Shown piece after piece: positions 1 through 7,985 of a stretch of DNA of 64,000 bases. Both the position numbers and the translations under genes were made by a program. Position 1 is the first letter of the stretch, and each line of letters starts with the position of its first letter. The DNA comes from JBNKFV01 sp050289485 (lineage in GTDB: Bacteria; Pseudomonadota; Gammaproteobacteria; Pseudomonadales; Cellvibrionaceae): NCBI GenBank assembly GCA_050289485.1, contig JBNKFV010000005.1, forward strand, positions 1-64,000. Reading direction: 5' to 3'. The notes beneath the pieces were generated by a model. That model did no database searches. It saw only the letters and a list, made by a program, of their open reading frames with translations, and was not told the origin of the DNA.

Positions 1-3
1 GTT

Positions 4-121
4 TGCCTGACGACCATAGAGCATTGGAACCACCTGATCCCATCCCGAACTCAGTAGTGAAACGATGCATCGCCGATGGTAGTGTGAGGTCTCCTCATGT
101 GAGAGTAGGTCATCGTCAGGC
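4..121 (+). rRNA. rrf: 5S ribosomal RNA
   Basis: The stretch reads as a bacterial 5S rRNA. The 5' TGCCTGACGA pairs with the 3' end TCGTCAGGC to close the molecule, and the conserved internal blocks CCCGAACTCAG, GTGAAACG and GCCGATGGTAGTGTG are present in the right order. The length of about 118 nt is normal. It is the last gene of an rRNA operon whose 16S and 23S genes lie to the left of the window. The exact 3' end could be one base either way. Confidence 0.96.
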
Positions 122-132
122 TTCTAAAAAAG

Positions 133-170
133 AAAACCCCAGGTTCGAGAGAGCCTGGGGTTTTGTTTTT
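133..170 (+). terminator. Rho-independent terminator of the rRNA operon
   Basis: An 11-bp perfect stem (AAAACCCCAGG at 133-143 with CCTGGGGTTTT at 154-164, loop 144-153) is followed by a T-rich tail. It sits 12 bases after the 5S gene and most likely ends the rrn transcript. Confidence 0.93.
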
Positions 171-344
171 TACGGAAGGAGAATGTGTTCATAAGACAAG
201 ATTCTCTCCACAAGCTTCGAGTTGATATTTGCGCCGTGAAGCATTTATAAACTTTCTATAACGTTGACCTCAAGAGGCTAGTCGAAACGTGTTGTTTGCT
301 GAATAATCCAGTCGATCGGGCATTTTCTCGAGCGAGGATTGAAC

Positions 345-1061
345 ATGGCAACGTGGCTTTTTATAGTTATAGCACTGATAAGTTCGCCATTTATGGCTCA
401 TGCGACACCACTGGTATTTGCCAGTGGTGTTAAAGCGACGGATACCATACAGCTGTACACGTCTGAAGGGTGTAGCAGCTGTCCTCGTGCTGATCGATGG
501 CTAATGAGTTTGAAAGCACGGGACGGGCTTTTTAAAACCTTTATTCCCATGGCGTTTCATGTTGATTACTGGAACTGGATTGGTTGGAAAGATCCCTATT
601 CAAAACGGATATATAGCGAGCGCCAGCGGCAAATGGTGCGCGAAGGGATTTTATCGCAAACATACACCCCGGCTTTTGTAGTGAATAACCAAGAATTTCG
701 TCAGTGGTTCAAGGGCGGACGGACCTGGAAAATGGATCAGCGCGAGCCAGGTGTACTCACAGTCGTGAAAGATAAGGGATATCTGGATGTTTCATTTCCA
801 GCGCAGGAGGAGTTTGATCTTCATGTGGCGTGGTTGGGTATGGGGCTCAAAAACGCGGTTAACCGCGGTGAAAACAAAGGCCGGGTGTTAAAGCACGATT
901 TTGTAGTTCTCTCACATTACCTCAAAATGGGTGTAACCCCTTGGCGAATGAAATTGCCAGAGCCACCTGAAGTTGGTCAAAATGGCCTGGCTCTGGTGGT
1001 GTGGCTGTCGCCAGTGAATAGCAGTGAAATTGTGCAGGCTGCTGCAACCCTCCTGCCTTAG
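345..1061 (+). CDS. DUF1223 family secreted thioredoxin-like protein
   Basis: Predicted exported protein of about 238 aa. The N-terminus is a signal peptide ending near AHA. The mature part opens with a thioredoxin-like segment, LYTSEGCSSCPRAD, whose CSSC is in the position of a redox motif, followed by the HVDYWNWIGWKDP block typical of DUF1223 proteins. The family has no firmly established function; a periplasmic thiol role is an inference from the CxxC. I chose the ATG at 345 because GCGAGGA lies 7 bases upstream of it; a TTG six bases earlier would put the Shine-Dalgarno too close. It appears to be a single-gene unit between the rrn terminator and leuA. Confidence 0.85.
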   Translation: MATWLFIVIALISSPFMAHATPLVFASGVKATDTIQLYTSEGCSSCPRADRWLMSLKARDGLFKTFIPMAFHVDYWNWIGWKDPYSKRIYSERQRQMVREGILSQTYTPAFVVNNQEFRQWFKGGRTWKMDQREPGVLTVVKDKGYLDVSFPAQEEFDLHVAWLGMGLKNAVNRGENKGRVLKHDFVVLSHYLKMGVTPWRMKLPEPPEVGQNGLALVVWLSPVNSSEIVQAAATLLP

Positions 1062-1105
1062 CAGATTCTTGCAGAACTTTTGAATAATTCCGCATCTTTG
1101 TGGGC

Positions 1106-1193
1106 ATATTCCTTCCTCTTCCAGTAAAATTAAAGTAACAGTCGTGGTTAATAAAACCTGTGGGCAGAAGTGGCCTGGAGGGAAGAGGAATAT
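1106..1193 (+). promoter_or_regulatory. leuA leader hairpin covering the ribosome binding site
   Basis: Bases 1106-1124 (ATATTCCTTCCTCTTCCAG) can pair with 1175-1193, which contain the GGGAAGAGGA Shine-Dalgarno region of leuA. Seventeen of 19 positions pair, three of them G-U, with a 2-nt internal loop and a loop of about 50 nt. I see no leucine-rich leader peptide in the loop, so this does not look like classical leu attenuation. Translational control of leuA is an inference; it could also be a chance repeat. Confidence 0.5.
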
Positions 1194-1197
1194 AGGT

Positions 1198-2739
1198 ATG
1201 GCAAAAGACCGTTTAATTATCTTTGATACAACCTTGCGTGACGGCGAGCAAAGCCCTGGCGCATCGATGACCAAAGATGAAAAAATTCGTATTGCGAAGA
1301 TGCTTGAAAAAATGCGCGTTGACGTTATTGAAGCAGGCTTCGCCGTTGCCAGTCAGGGCGATTTTGAGGCCGTAAAAGCGGTGGCTGATACCATAAAAGA
1401 TTCCCGCGTTTGTAGTCTGGCTCGAGCCGTTGAAGGTGATATTAGGCGTGCCGGTGAGGCGTTGAAAAACGCAGCGGCACCCAGAATACATACCTTTATT
1501 GCCACGTCACCCATTCATATGAAGTATAAGTTGCAGCTGCCGCCAGATAAGGTGCTGGAGCAGGCTGTTACCGCGGTTAAACTGGCCCGTAGTCTTGCCG
1601 ACGATGTCGAGTTTTCTCTGGAAGATGGCAGCCGTTCAGATCCCGATTTTATGTACCGTATTATTGAGGCAGTAATCAATGCAGGTGCTGGCACTATCAA
1701 TATCCCTGATACCGTGGGTTATGGTGAGCCCGGTGAATACGGTGCGATGTTCAAGCGTGTGATTGAGAATGTGCCTAACGCAGATAAAGCGATCTTTTCT
1801 ACGCATTGCCACAACGATTTGGGCTTGGCTGTTGCCAATTCACTGTCAGCGGTGATGAATGGCGTTCGGCAAGTGGAATGTACCATTAATGGCTTGGGTG
1901 AGCGTGCAGGTAATGCCTCGTTGGAAGAGCTGGTGATGGCAGTACGTACCCGGCAGGATATTTTCCCCGTAGAAACCCAAATCGTTACCGAGCATATTGT
2001 GCCTACCTCGCGTTTGGTTTCTTCTATTACTGGTTTTCCGGTTCAGCCCAATAAGGCCATTGTGGGTGCTAATGCGTTTGCTCATGAGTCGGGTATTCAC
2101 CAGGATGGCGTGCTCAAGCATAGAGAAACTTACGAGATCATGCGGGCAGAAGATGTCGGTTGGAAAAACAATAAACTGGTGCTGGGTAAACATTCTGGTC
2201 GTGCGGCAGTAAAAGCCCGTTTTGAAGAGTTGGGCGTTACGTTTGCCAATGCCGATGAGTTCAACAACATATTTATTGCCTTCAAAGCATTGGCTGACAA
2301 TAAACACGAAATTTTTGATGAAGATCTACAAGCGTTAGTGGCTGGTGCAACACAAAATGCACAGGAAACTTATCGTTTCAAAGAAATGGAAGTGCATTGC
2401 AAAACTGGGCAAAAACCACATGCGAAGTTAGTAATGAAAGTGGATGGTAAATCGGTTGTGACTGAATCAGAAGGGAGCGGTCCGGTCGATGCGGTATTCA
2501 AAGCCATCGAACGCTCGGTGAGCAGCGGTGCTGATTTGCTGTTGTATTCAGTCAATGCGATTACGCAGGGCACTGAATCACAGGGTGAAGTCACCGTTCG
2601 TCTCGAAAAAGACGGGCATTTAGTCAACGGGGTAGGCGCTGATACCGATGTGGTGGCCGCATCTGCTAAAGCGTATTTGCACGCGCTGAATTTGCTGTCG
2701 GGTGGCCAGCGTGCTCATCCGCAGCATGGCGGTGTGTAG
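1198..2739 (+). CDS. leuA: 2-isopropylmalate synthase
   Basis: Catalyses the first committed step of leucine synthesis, condensing acetyl-CoA with 2-oxoisovalerate in the cytoplasm. The 513-aa protein starts with the HMGL-like TIM barrel, DTTLRDGEQSPG at residues 9-20, and has the metal-binding THCHNDLG segment, NGLGERAGNASLEE, and HESGIHQDG. The C-terminal third is the LeuA regulatory domain used for leucine feedback. Length fits the long bacterial LeuA form rather than citramalate synthase. The start at 1198 follows an AGAGGA ribosome binding site; an in-frame GTG at 1144 would add residues with no family resemblance. The ribosome binding site can be masked by the hairpin at 1106-1193. No other leu genes are adjacent. 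Confidence 0.95.
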   Translation: MAKDRLIIFDTTLRDGEQSPGASMTKDEKIRIAKMLEKMRVDVIEAGFAVASQGDFEAVKAVADTIKDSRVCSLARAVEGDIRRAGEALKNAAAPRIHTFIATSPIHMKYKLQLPPDKVLEQAVTAVKLARSLADDVEFSLEDGSRSDPDFMYRIIEAVINAGAGTINIPDTVGYGEPGEYGAMFKRVIENVPNADKAIFSTHCHNDLGLAVANSLSAVMNGVRQVECTINGLGERAGNASLEELVMAVRTRQDIFPVETQIVTEHIVPTSRLVSSITGFPVQPNKAIVGANAFAHESGIHQDGVLKHRETYEIMRAEDVGWKNNKLVLGKHSGRAAVKARFEELGVTFANADEFNNIFIAFKALADNKHEIFDEDLQALVAGATQNAQETYRFKEMEVHCKTGQKPHAKLVMKVDGKSVVTESEGSGPVDAVFKAIERSVSSGADLLLYSVNAITQGTESQGEVTVRLEKDGHLVNGVGADTDVVAASAKAYLHALNLLSGGQRAHPQHGGV

Positions 2740-2754
2740 GTTTTGGGTTCCTCA

Positions 2755-3564
2755 ATGAAGGAAAACCAGCGTCAGGCATATTTATCGGTTTTAGGTATAG
2801 ATAACTATATGCCCCGCTGGACTTTACCCGGTGCGCCAGCTTCAGCGCCCTGTGACTGGGATTATTGGGAGGATGATCTCCAGCAAAATGGCGCGCCGCT
2901 AGCAGGAGAAGAACCCGCATCGCCGAGTGAGCCAGCAACCCCGAAAAATGTTGAGCCAACACTATCGTTGAGCGATGAGTTTGTCGCGGTCAAACCAAAG
3001 GCTAAAGCAGCGGCACCTGACAAGAACAGGGAAAAAGCGGCTGATATTCTCAAAAAACGCCAAGTTGAAGCCCCTGTTGTTAAATATAGCCTAACTCTGT
3101 GGCAGGTGTCGCCAGACTGGTTAGTACTCGATTCTCGCCGCACTGAACTGGCATTGCCGACCGAGCAGCTATTACAGAACATGCTACGCGCGATGGGTAG
3201 CAGCGCTCGTTTACCGCGGCCGGAACCGTTGCGTTGGCCATTAACTGACAGCTTGCACATGGCTGGTGACGCCAGCGAGGCGAAAGATTATTTGACGACA
3301 TTGCTGGATGTACGGCTGGCAGATAGCAAGCAACCGGTCATCTGGTTGTTGGGAGAGTCCGCTGCAGTGAACGTATTGCCCGATACGCACGTTTACGATG
3401 ATGTAGTGGGCACTGCTGTCGGTGTGGAGTCTATGGCATTTTCTTCTGGTACTGTTGTGGCCTGTGTGATGCCGAGTCTTGCGGAAATGTTGCAGAAACC
3501 TGAAGTAAAACGACTTGCGTGGCGTTCCATGCAGGCGCTGTTGGCTCTGGTTTCAGATGTCTGA
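2755..3564 (+). CDS. holD: Probable DNA polymerase III psi subunit (divergent HolD)
   Basis: About 269 aa. Residues near the N-terminus, YLSVLGIDNYMPRWTLPG, resemble the start of E. coli HolD (LGI...RRPG). Later blocks (an LL..MLRAMG segment, VIWLLGE and a C-terminal KRLAWRSMQAL) line up in the same order. Between them lies a Pro/Ala/Lys-rich low-complexity stretch, roughly residues 45-115, that makes it about twice the E. coli length. Psi links the clamp loader to SSB through chi. The next gene is rimI, with which holD is paired in E. coli, and the P. aeruginosa psi gene also lies next to rimI. The start is uncertain: ATG 2755 is preferred, TTG 2743 is possible, and neither has a strong ribosome binding site. 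Confidence 0.66.
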   Translation: MKENQRQAYLSVLGIDNYMPRWTLPGAPASAPCDWDYWEDDLQQNGAPLAGEEPASPSEPATPKNVEPTLSLSDEFVAVKPKAKAAAPDKNREKAADILKKRQVEAPVVKYSLTLWQVSPDWLVLDSRRTELALPTEQLLQNMLRAMGSSARLPRPEPLRWPLTDSLHMAGDASEAKDYLTTLLDVRLADSKQPVIWLLGESAAVNVLPDTHVYDDVVGTAVGVESMAFSSGTVVACVMPSLAEMLQKPEVKRLAWRSMQALLALVSDV

Positions 3565-4015
3565 CTATCTGAGTCATGTATCGTTGGCGCTGGCTACCGT
3601 TGCGGATGTACCGGCACTACACGCCATCGAAATTCAGGCCCATAGAAACCCTTGGTCTAAAGCAATTTTTGAGCGGACACTGGTGTCCAACAAAGTTATC
3701 TATACACTTTCTGATAACGGCCAGATTATTGCCTATTTGGTAGGCTCTATTGTAGTGGGGGAAGCAGAACTGTTGAATCTGACCGTTGTACCCTCCCATC
3801 AGAAAAAAGGATTGGGTAACTACCTGTTAACACACTGGTTGCAGCAGATTGAATCCAAAGTGGAGCAGGTGTTCCTGGAGGTTCGTGAAAGCAATGCAGC
3901 TGCTATAAGGCTTTATGAGTCGCAGGGCTTCGATATCATTGACCGCCGTATCAATTATTACCCCTCTGATAATGGGCAGGAAGATGCGCTGATTATGGCG
4001 CGCCATTTTTGCTAA
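3557..4015 (+). CDS. rimI: Ribosomal protein bS18 alanine N-acetyltransferase
   Basis: GNAT-family acetyltransferase of 152 aa. The acetyl-CoA binding motif A is visible as LTVVPSHQKKGLGNYLL, followed by EVRESNAAAIRLYESQGF and the R-x-NYY ending (RRINYYP) characteristic of RimI. It acetylates the N-terminal alanine of ribosomal protein S18. ATG 3557 overlaps the last 8 bases of holD, so the two are probably translationally coupled; the upstream in-frame start at 3515 would lie well inside holD and adds unrelated residues. Confidence 0.92.
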   Translation: MSDYLSHVSLALATVADVPALHAIEIQAHRNPWSKAIFERTLVSNKVIYTLSDNGQIIAYLVGSIVVGEAELLNLTVVPSHQKKGLGNYLLTHWLQQIESKVEQVFLEVRESNAAAIRLYESQGFDIIDRRINYYPSDNGQEDALIMARHFC

Positions 4016-4127
4016 CTGACTTACCTTTTCCATTACCTCTGCTTTACTGTGTCAGCACTATTGTTGTGGGTAGTTTCTCCCACTTATTTTCTGGGGCGTG
4101 ATCGTTAGCGCTATTGGCCTGGCATTT

Positions 4128-5183
4128 ATGAATAACCATATTTTTCACATACTCAAGGCATACCAGCAAGGGGATCATCATGAGCCCTGGTTTGCCGCAA
4201 CGGTGGTTACTAAAGAAAACTCCAGTTACCGCAAACCTGGAGCCCTAATGTTGGTTAGTCCGTTGGGTAAAACCTATGGGCTTGTCAGCGGGGGCTGTTT
4301 AGAAGCTGATGTGGTAAAGCGCGCACGCCAGGTTTATCACACTGGCCGCCCACAATATGTAGTTTACGATAGTATGGAAGAGGGCAATGTTGCAGCCGAA
4401 TTGGGGCTGGGCTGCAATGGTCGAGTAGGGGTACTCATACAGCAATTAATGCCGACTCATGAAGCACTATTAATGAAACTGCTCGACGAGTTAGAGGCGG
4501 GTAATAATGCCTGTATTGCTCAGTGTTTTGCCAGCGATGACGTGGGCGATTTGGCACATATGCATTTGTATGCGCCGGACGGCACGTTGCTATTCAGCAC
4601 TGATAATCCACCCTTGCTGGAGGATGTATTTGGCGGTGATGCGCATAAAGTCATCATCGAAAGTAACCGGCACTGGTCAATTGCAGGGTACAGTCCAGCG
4701 CCGTGTTTGTGGGTCATTGGTGGTGGGTTGGATGCACAGCCAGTGGTGAGTATGGCTGCTCTGTTAGGTTGGACGATAACGGTGGTTGATCATCGTGTTG
4801 GCTATGGCAGAACCACGGATTTTCCCGCTGCCAGTGCCTTTGTGCGTGCCCAGGCAGCTGAGTACTGCGGTGATTTCCGTTGTGATGCCGTTATTATTAT
4901 GAGCCACAATATTCATATTGATGCCGCGTGGCTCCGCGCTTTGGCGGCCTCAGGCAAGGTGTTTCAATATATTGGTTTATTGGGGCCCGCTTCACGTCGT
5001 AGTGATGTATTGGCTGATGCTGGTATTAAGCCTGACTCTGCATTTGCAGTATCGGTGCACGGCCCTATGGGGTTGGATATTGGCGGGGACCTGCCCGAAT
5101 CTGTAGCCTTGTCTGTGATTAGTCAGTGCCATGCCGTGCTGGCAGGCAAGCCTGCTTACCTTGATAAAGGCACTGTAGCGTGA
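4128..5183 (+). CDS. XdhC/CoxI family molybdoenzyme maturation protein
   Basis: About 351 aa with the two parts of the family. The N-terminal XdhC_CoxI domain has SSYRKPGALMLV, SGGCLEADV and LGLGCNGRVGVLI. The C-terminal Rossmann-like domain has LWVIGGGLDAQPVV and the IGLLGP and HGPMGLDIGGDLPESVA motifs. XdhC proteins bind molybdenum cofactor and help insert its sulfurated form into xanthine dehydrogenase-type enzymes. No such enzyme is in the window, so the client is unknown. ATG 4128 gives the usual family N-terminus; GTG 4098 is an alternative. It overlaps the next gene by four bases (GTGA), implying one operon. Confidence 0.88.
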   Translation: MNNHIFHILKAYQQGDHHEPWFAATVVTKENSSYRKPGALMLVSPLGKTYGLVSGGCLEADVVKRARQVYHTGRPQYVVYDSMEEGNVAAELGLGCNGRVGVLIQQLMPTHEALLMKLLDELEAGNNACIAQCFASDDVGDLAHMHLYAPDGTLLFSTDNPPLLEDVFGGDAHKVIIESNRHWSIAGYSPAPCLWVIGGGLDAQPVVSMAALLGWTITVVDHRVGYGRTTDFPAASAFVRAQAAEYCGDFRCDAVIIMSHNIHIDAAWLRALAASGKVFQYIGLLGPASRRSDVLADAGIKPDSAFAVSVHGPMGLDIGGDLPESVALSVISQCHAVLAGKPAYLDKGTVA

Positions 5184-5752
5184 AGCCGATCATGGCGGTA
5201 ATTTTGGCAGCCGGAGAAGCTACTCGTTTCGGCTCGCCCAAGCAGCTTGCGTCGTACCATGGTAAAACGTTGCTGGAACATGCGGTGGCTAAACTACAGG
5301 CTCTGGCCAATGTGGAGCCCTACGTAGTGCTAGGTGCTTATCACGAGGTTATTCGCGAACAGGTGCCTCTGACGGGTGTGAACTGCCTCATTAACACTGA
5401 CTGGCAGGAGGGCATAGGCGCATCGATTCGAGCAGCAGCGCGCTATGCGCTGGGCCGGTATGAGGCGATACTGCTTTTGGCTGTGGATCAGCCAATGGTG
5501 TCTGTCGCTAGCCTTAACGCCCTGATTCGCCGCTGGCAGCAAGGCCCGGCAAACATGGTCGCCAGTGGTTATGCGGGTACTCTGGGTATTCCAGCGATCT
5601 TTCCTGTGAGTTATTTCTCGTCGCTGGCAGCTCTGCAGGGTGATAAAGGGGCTAAGTCCATCTTGTTACAACATTCGCAGTGTGTGGCTGTAGTGGACGT
5701 TACAGAGGCGGCCATTGATATTGATACCACCGCCGATTTGGCCAACCTATAG
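5180..5752 (+). CDS. MobA/MocA-like molybdopterin nucleotidyltransferase
   Basis: A 190-aa single-domain NTP transferase. The nucleotide-binding start AVILAAGEATRFGSPKQL and the later LLLAVDQPMV (metal-binding Asp) are those of the MocA/MobA group, which adds CMP or GMP to molybdopterin. GTG start at 5180, overlapping the end of the XdhC gene. The pairing with XdhC suggests production of the cytosine-dinucleotide cofactor of xanthine dehydrogenase-like enzymes (MocA role), but the sequence alone does not tell CTP from GTP use. Confidence 0.85.
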   Translation: MKPIMAVILAAGEATRFGSPKQLASYHGKTLLEHAVAKLQALANVEPYVVLGAYHEVIREQVPLTGVNCLINTDWQEGIGASIRAAARYALGRYEAILLLAVDQPMVSVASLNALIRRWQQGPANMVASGYAGTLGIPAIFPVSYFSSLAALQGDKGAKSILLQHSQCVAVVDVTEAAIDIDTTADLANL

Positions 5753-5898
5753 ACTTTTAGTCAGCATTGTTGATGGTTGATTGTTTATACACGCTAGATC
5801 AGCGAAAATGGCCGCCATTTTCTCAACTATCGAATTAGCCTGCTGTTTACGGCCTTCGGGCTTGTCGCTAATTCCTGTTTACGCAAAAGAATGGTTAC

Positions 5899-5979
5899 AT
5901 GGCTGATCAGAAGTTTCTCAACGAAATCAACAAGCGAAGAACTTTCGCTATCATCTCGCACCCCGACTTGAACCGGTAA
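5899..5979 (+). pseudogene. prfC: Displaced 5' end of prfC (27-codon remnant)
   Basis: An ATG opens a short frame, MADQKFLNEINKRRTFAIISHPD, that matches the start of the intact RF3 gene at 29837 in nearly every residue. It then leaves the prfC sequence and stops at 5977-5979. It keeps the native upstream region (5753-5898). This is the chromosomal prfC start cut off by insertion of the element; joined at the core with the sequence after 29895 it would read in frame as the original gene. Confidence 0.92.
5947..5957 (+). repeat. Left attachment core of the prfC-inserted element
   Basis: GCTATCATCTC is identical to 29885-29895 in the intact prfC and is the longest exact match between the two prfC starts. 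To its left the sequence is ancestral prfC; after the next few similar bases it diverges into element DNA. The exact strand-exchange points cannot be fixed, because the flanking codons are also similar. Confidence 0.7.
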
Positions 5980-6096
5980 GACAACTTAAGCCACCTAAAG
6001 ACATAAATCTTAATAAAAACAAAATGTTATAAGGGGTCTTGGGTTGTCATATTGACCATCAAAGCCTACTTTTGCCACCCTGAGTCACAGGAAATA

Positions 6097-6152
6097 GGTA
6101 CAAATTTGGGTACAAATTCTTGTGTGCAAAGGGCTTAAAAAAATTTTGTACC
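6097..6152 (+). repeat. Left arm-type integrase binding repeats
   Basis: GGTACAAAT occurs at 6097-6105 and 6109-6117, two direct copies spaced by 12 bp, with an inverted copy (TTTGTACC) at 6145-6152. The same GGTACAAA pair with the same 12-bp spacing is found at the right end (29801-29820). They lie 140-200 bp inside the core and just before int, where arm-type sites of tyrosine integrases are expected. Function is inferred from position and repetition. Confidence 0.65.
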
Positions 6153-6186
6153 TTTTCTTAGTTTTCAATAACTTAGAGGAAAGGGT

Positions 6187-7458
6187 ATGGCACTCACTGA
6201 ATCGTGGTTAAAAGCGCAGTACGGTAAAACAAAAACCAAAGAACTTGTTAAAGCTGATCGTGACGGGCTTTGTGTTCGCGTATCTCCAAAAGGTAAAGTG
6301 ACCTATTCGTTACGGTACTACTACGCCGGTGGCCGAAAACGGGTTGATCTAGGTTCTTATCCGTTAATGTCACTCAAAGAAGCTAGGGTTGAAGCGCTCA
6401 GGCTTCGTAAAAAGCTAGAAGAGGGACATGATCCTAAGATCGTTCGCCAGCTTGAGAAGCAGGCTATTATCGCCGCTGAATCCCTTTCAGGGCTTTTTGA
6501 CCTTTGGTATGACTCATACTGCATAAAGAACAAGAAAGGTCATCATGAGATCAAGCGTAGTTTTGAGCTTCATGTATTCCCTAAGCTCGGTTCACTGCCT
6601 GCCGAGCGCATCACTTTGCATGCGTGGCTCGATCTACTAGAGCCAATAGCGAGCAAGCGCCCAGCCATCGCCGAGCGCTTGTTAGTAAACACCAAGCAGC
6701 TCTATAAGTTTGCGGTTAAGCGAAAGCTGGTTCCCACCAATCCGCTCGCGGACATCTTCGCTAAAGAAGACCTGCAAATTCAGAAACGCTCTGTAGATCG
6801 TTGCTTGTCTGACGAAGAAATAAAAATGCTATGGCTTGCCGTTGATCATTCGCGTATTACACCGAAGAACAAACTCTTCGTTAAGCTATGCCTCATTTAT
6901 GGATGTCGTAACGGTGAATTAAGACAGGCCGAGAAAAAGCATTTCGATTTTGACGCTAATATTTGGACGATTCCGCCGGAAAACCACAAGCTTGGTAAGA
7001 AAAGCAAAAAGCCGTTGCTGAGGCCGATTACTCCTACGATTAAAGGCTATTTGAAGCAGGCTTTTGAACTGAGTACTGGTAGCGTTTATCTATTTACGAA
7101 TGAAGGGACGACAGACATGATGAGCCACGGGAGTCCCCTTCAACTACCCTATAATATTCTTCAGTACTTACGCAGGCATGAAAATTACGAAATGTCGCAT
7201 TTTTCCATGCATGATTTACGTAGAACTATGAGAACAAATCTTTCCAACGGAATTACAGATTTTGTCACGGCAGAGATAATGCTAGGTCATGCCGTTGGCA
7301 GCTCTGTCGCAAGGGTCTATGACCATTACGATTATCTCAAAGAGCAAGCAGAAGCCTATGAAAAGTGGTGTCGTAAGTTGCATGAAATGGTCGGTAAAGA
7401 ACTTCCAGAACCATCTAATGACAATGTGGTGGAGATAAAAAAACGTAGAACGGCATAA
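6187..7458 (+). CDS. int: Tyrosine-type site-specific integrase (DUF4102/P4-like)
   Basis: Integrase of 423 aa that would insert and excise the element at prfC. Residues 1-95 form the DUF4102 arm-binding domain (GLCVRVSPKGKVTYSLRY, DLGSYPLMSLKEAR). The middle is the SAM-like core-binding domain. The catalytic domain has R241 (YGCRNGEL), H342 and R345 (HDLRR), H368 (LGHAV) and the nucleophile candidate Y378 (RVYDHY). Start ATG 6187 follows AGAGGAAAGGGT. It lies next to the left attachment core with arm-type repeats in front. The displaced native prfC promoter points toward it and might add to its expression. A terminator hairpin follows. Confidence 0.95.
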   Translation: MALTESWLKAQYGKTKTKELVKADRDGLCVRVSPKGKVTYSLRYYYAGGRKRVDLGSYPLMSLKEARVEALRLRKKLEEGHDPKIVRQLEKQAIIAAESLSGLFDLWYDSYCIKNKKGHHEIKRSFELHVFPKLGSLPAERITLHAWLDLLEPIASKRPAIAERLLVNTKQLYKFAVKRKLVPTNPLADIFAKEDLQIQKRSVDRCLSDEEIKMLWLAVDHSRITPKNKLFVKLCLIYGCRNGELRQAEKKHFDFDANIWTIPPENHKLGKKSKKPLLRPITPTIKGYLKQAFELSTGSVYLFTNEGTTDMMSHGSPLQLPYNILQYLRRHENYEMSHFSMHDLRRTMRTNLSNGITDFVTAEIMLGHAVGSSVARVYDHYDYLKEQAEAYEKWCRKLHEMVGKELPEPSNDNVVEIKKRRTA

Positions 7459-7462
7459 AAAT

Positions 7463-7485
7463 GGGGTGCGATGCACCCCGTTTAG
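7463..7485. terminator. Terminator between int and the excision-factor gene
   Basis: GGGGTGC at 7463-7469 pairs with GCACCCC at 7473-7479 around a GAT loop, with T-rich sequence on the right and A-rich on the left. It separates two converging genes and may act in both directions. Confidence 0.75.
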
Positions 7486-7487
7486 TT

Positions 7488-7754
7488 TTAGTGGAAATTG
7501 TGATCGTCAGATTCTTCTCTATTCCGACTAATTTTTTCCTGCTCGTTCAGGAAACGATCGATCGAGGTCAGTTCTCTTTGTCTAGCATCCCATTGCTCGA
7601 CATCTTTGATGAGCCAAAGATTTGAGCTCCCGACCATCTTAATAATTGGAGCAGGGAAAGGATTTTCAGATAATTTCATTCGGCGATAAACGGTTCTTGT
7701 CGAAATTCCGTATCTATCAGCCACTTCTTTGGTTGTCATGTAAATATCGCTCAT
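7488..7754 (-). CDS. AlpA-like DNA-binding protein, probable excision factor
   Basis: An 88-aa protein with a winged helix-turn-helix of the AlpA/excisionase type: TTKEVADRYGISTRTVYRRM recognition helix region, then a LWLIKDVEQWDARQ ending. GGAGA lies just before the ATG. In related islands such proteins act as recombination directionality factors or regulate int. Position at the integrase end supports an excision role, but it is the last gene of a leftward block that includes the coupling protein, so a regulatory role is equally open. Confidence 0.75.
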   Translation of the reverse strand: MSDIYMTTKEVADRYGISTRTVYRRMKLSENPFPAPIIKMVGSSNLWLIKDVEQWDARQRELTSIDRFLNEQEKISRNREESDDHNFH

Positions 7755-7766
7755 AGTATTTCTCCA

Positions 7767-7985
7767 TTAATGGTAAGTGATGTTGCTATGTTTTTTCGCT
7801 TGATTAAGCGCTTCTTGCTCATCAAGAAATGCATCGATTAGGGTTTGCTTTCCTTTGGGGATATGACACTGCATTGGCTTAGTTTTTGTGACGCTAGCGC
7901 CACACTCCAAACAGTGGAGGCCAAGGCACAAGATGCAGCGATCACAATGGCAGGCGTAGTGATGAATGTGGCAGTTCTTAGCCAT
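7767..7985 (-). CDS. Cysteine/histidine-rich small protein
   Basis: A 72-aa protein, not recognised. Its first 25 residues are packed with potential metal ligands (CHIHHYACHCDRCILC then HCLECG), consistent with a small zinc-binding fold. The rest is polar and helical, ending in QEALNQAKKHSN. I start it at the ATG ending at 7985, which follows AAGGAGAACAAG and overlaps the stop of the upstream gene by 8 bases, so coupling is likely. A longer open frame upstream would run through the neighbour and has no ribosome binding site. It sits in the leftward block with the coupling protein; function unknown. Confidence 0.65.
   Translation of the reverse strand: MAKNCHIHHYACHCDRCILCLGLHCLECGASVTKTKPMQCHIPKGKQTLIDAFLDEQEALNQAKKHSNITYH

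Noticed and set aside
3..194. 63-aa open frame over the 5S gene
   Set aside because: It lies on the 5S rRNA and its terminator; not a gene.
1144..1197. Leader peptide before leuA
   Set aside because: The in-frame extension has no leucine run and no ribosome binding site; it lies inside the hairpin loop.
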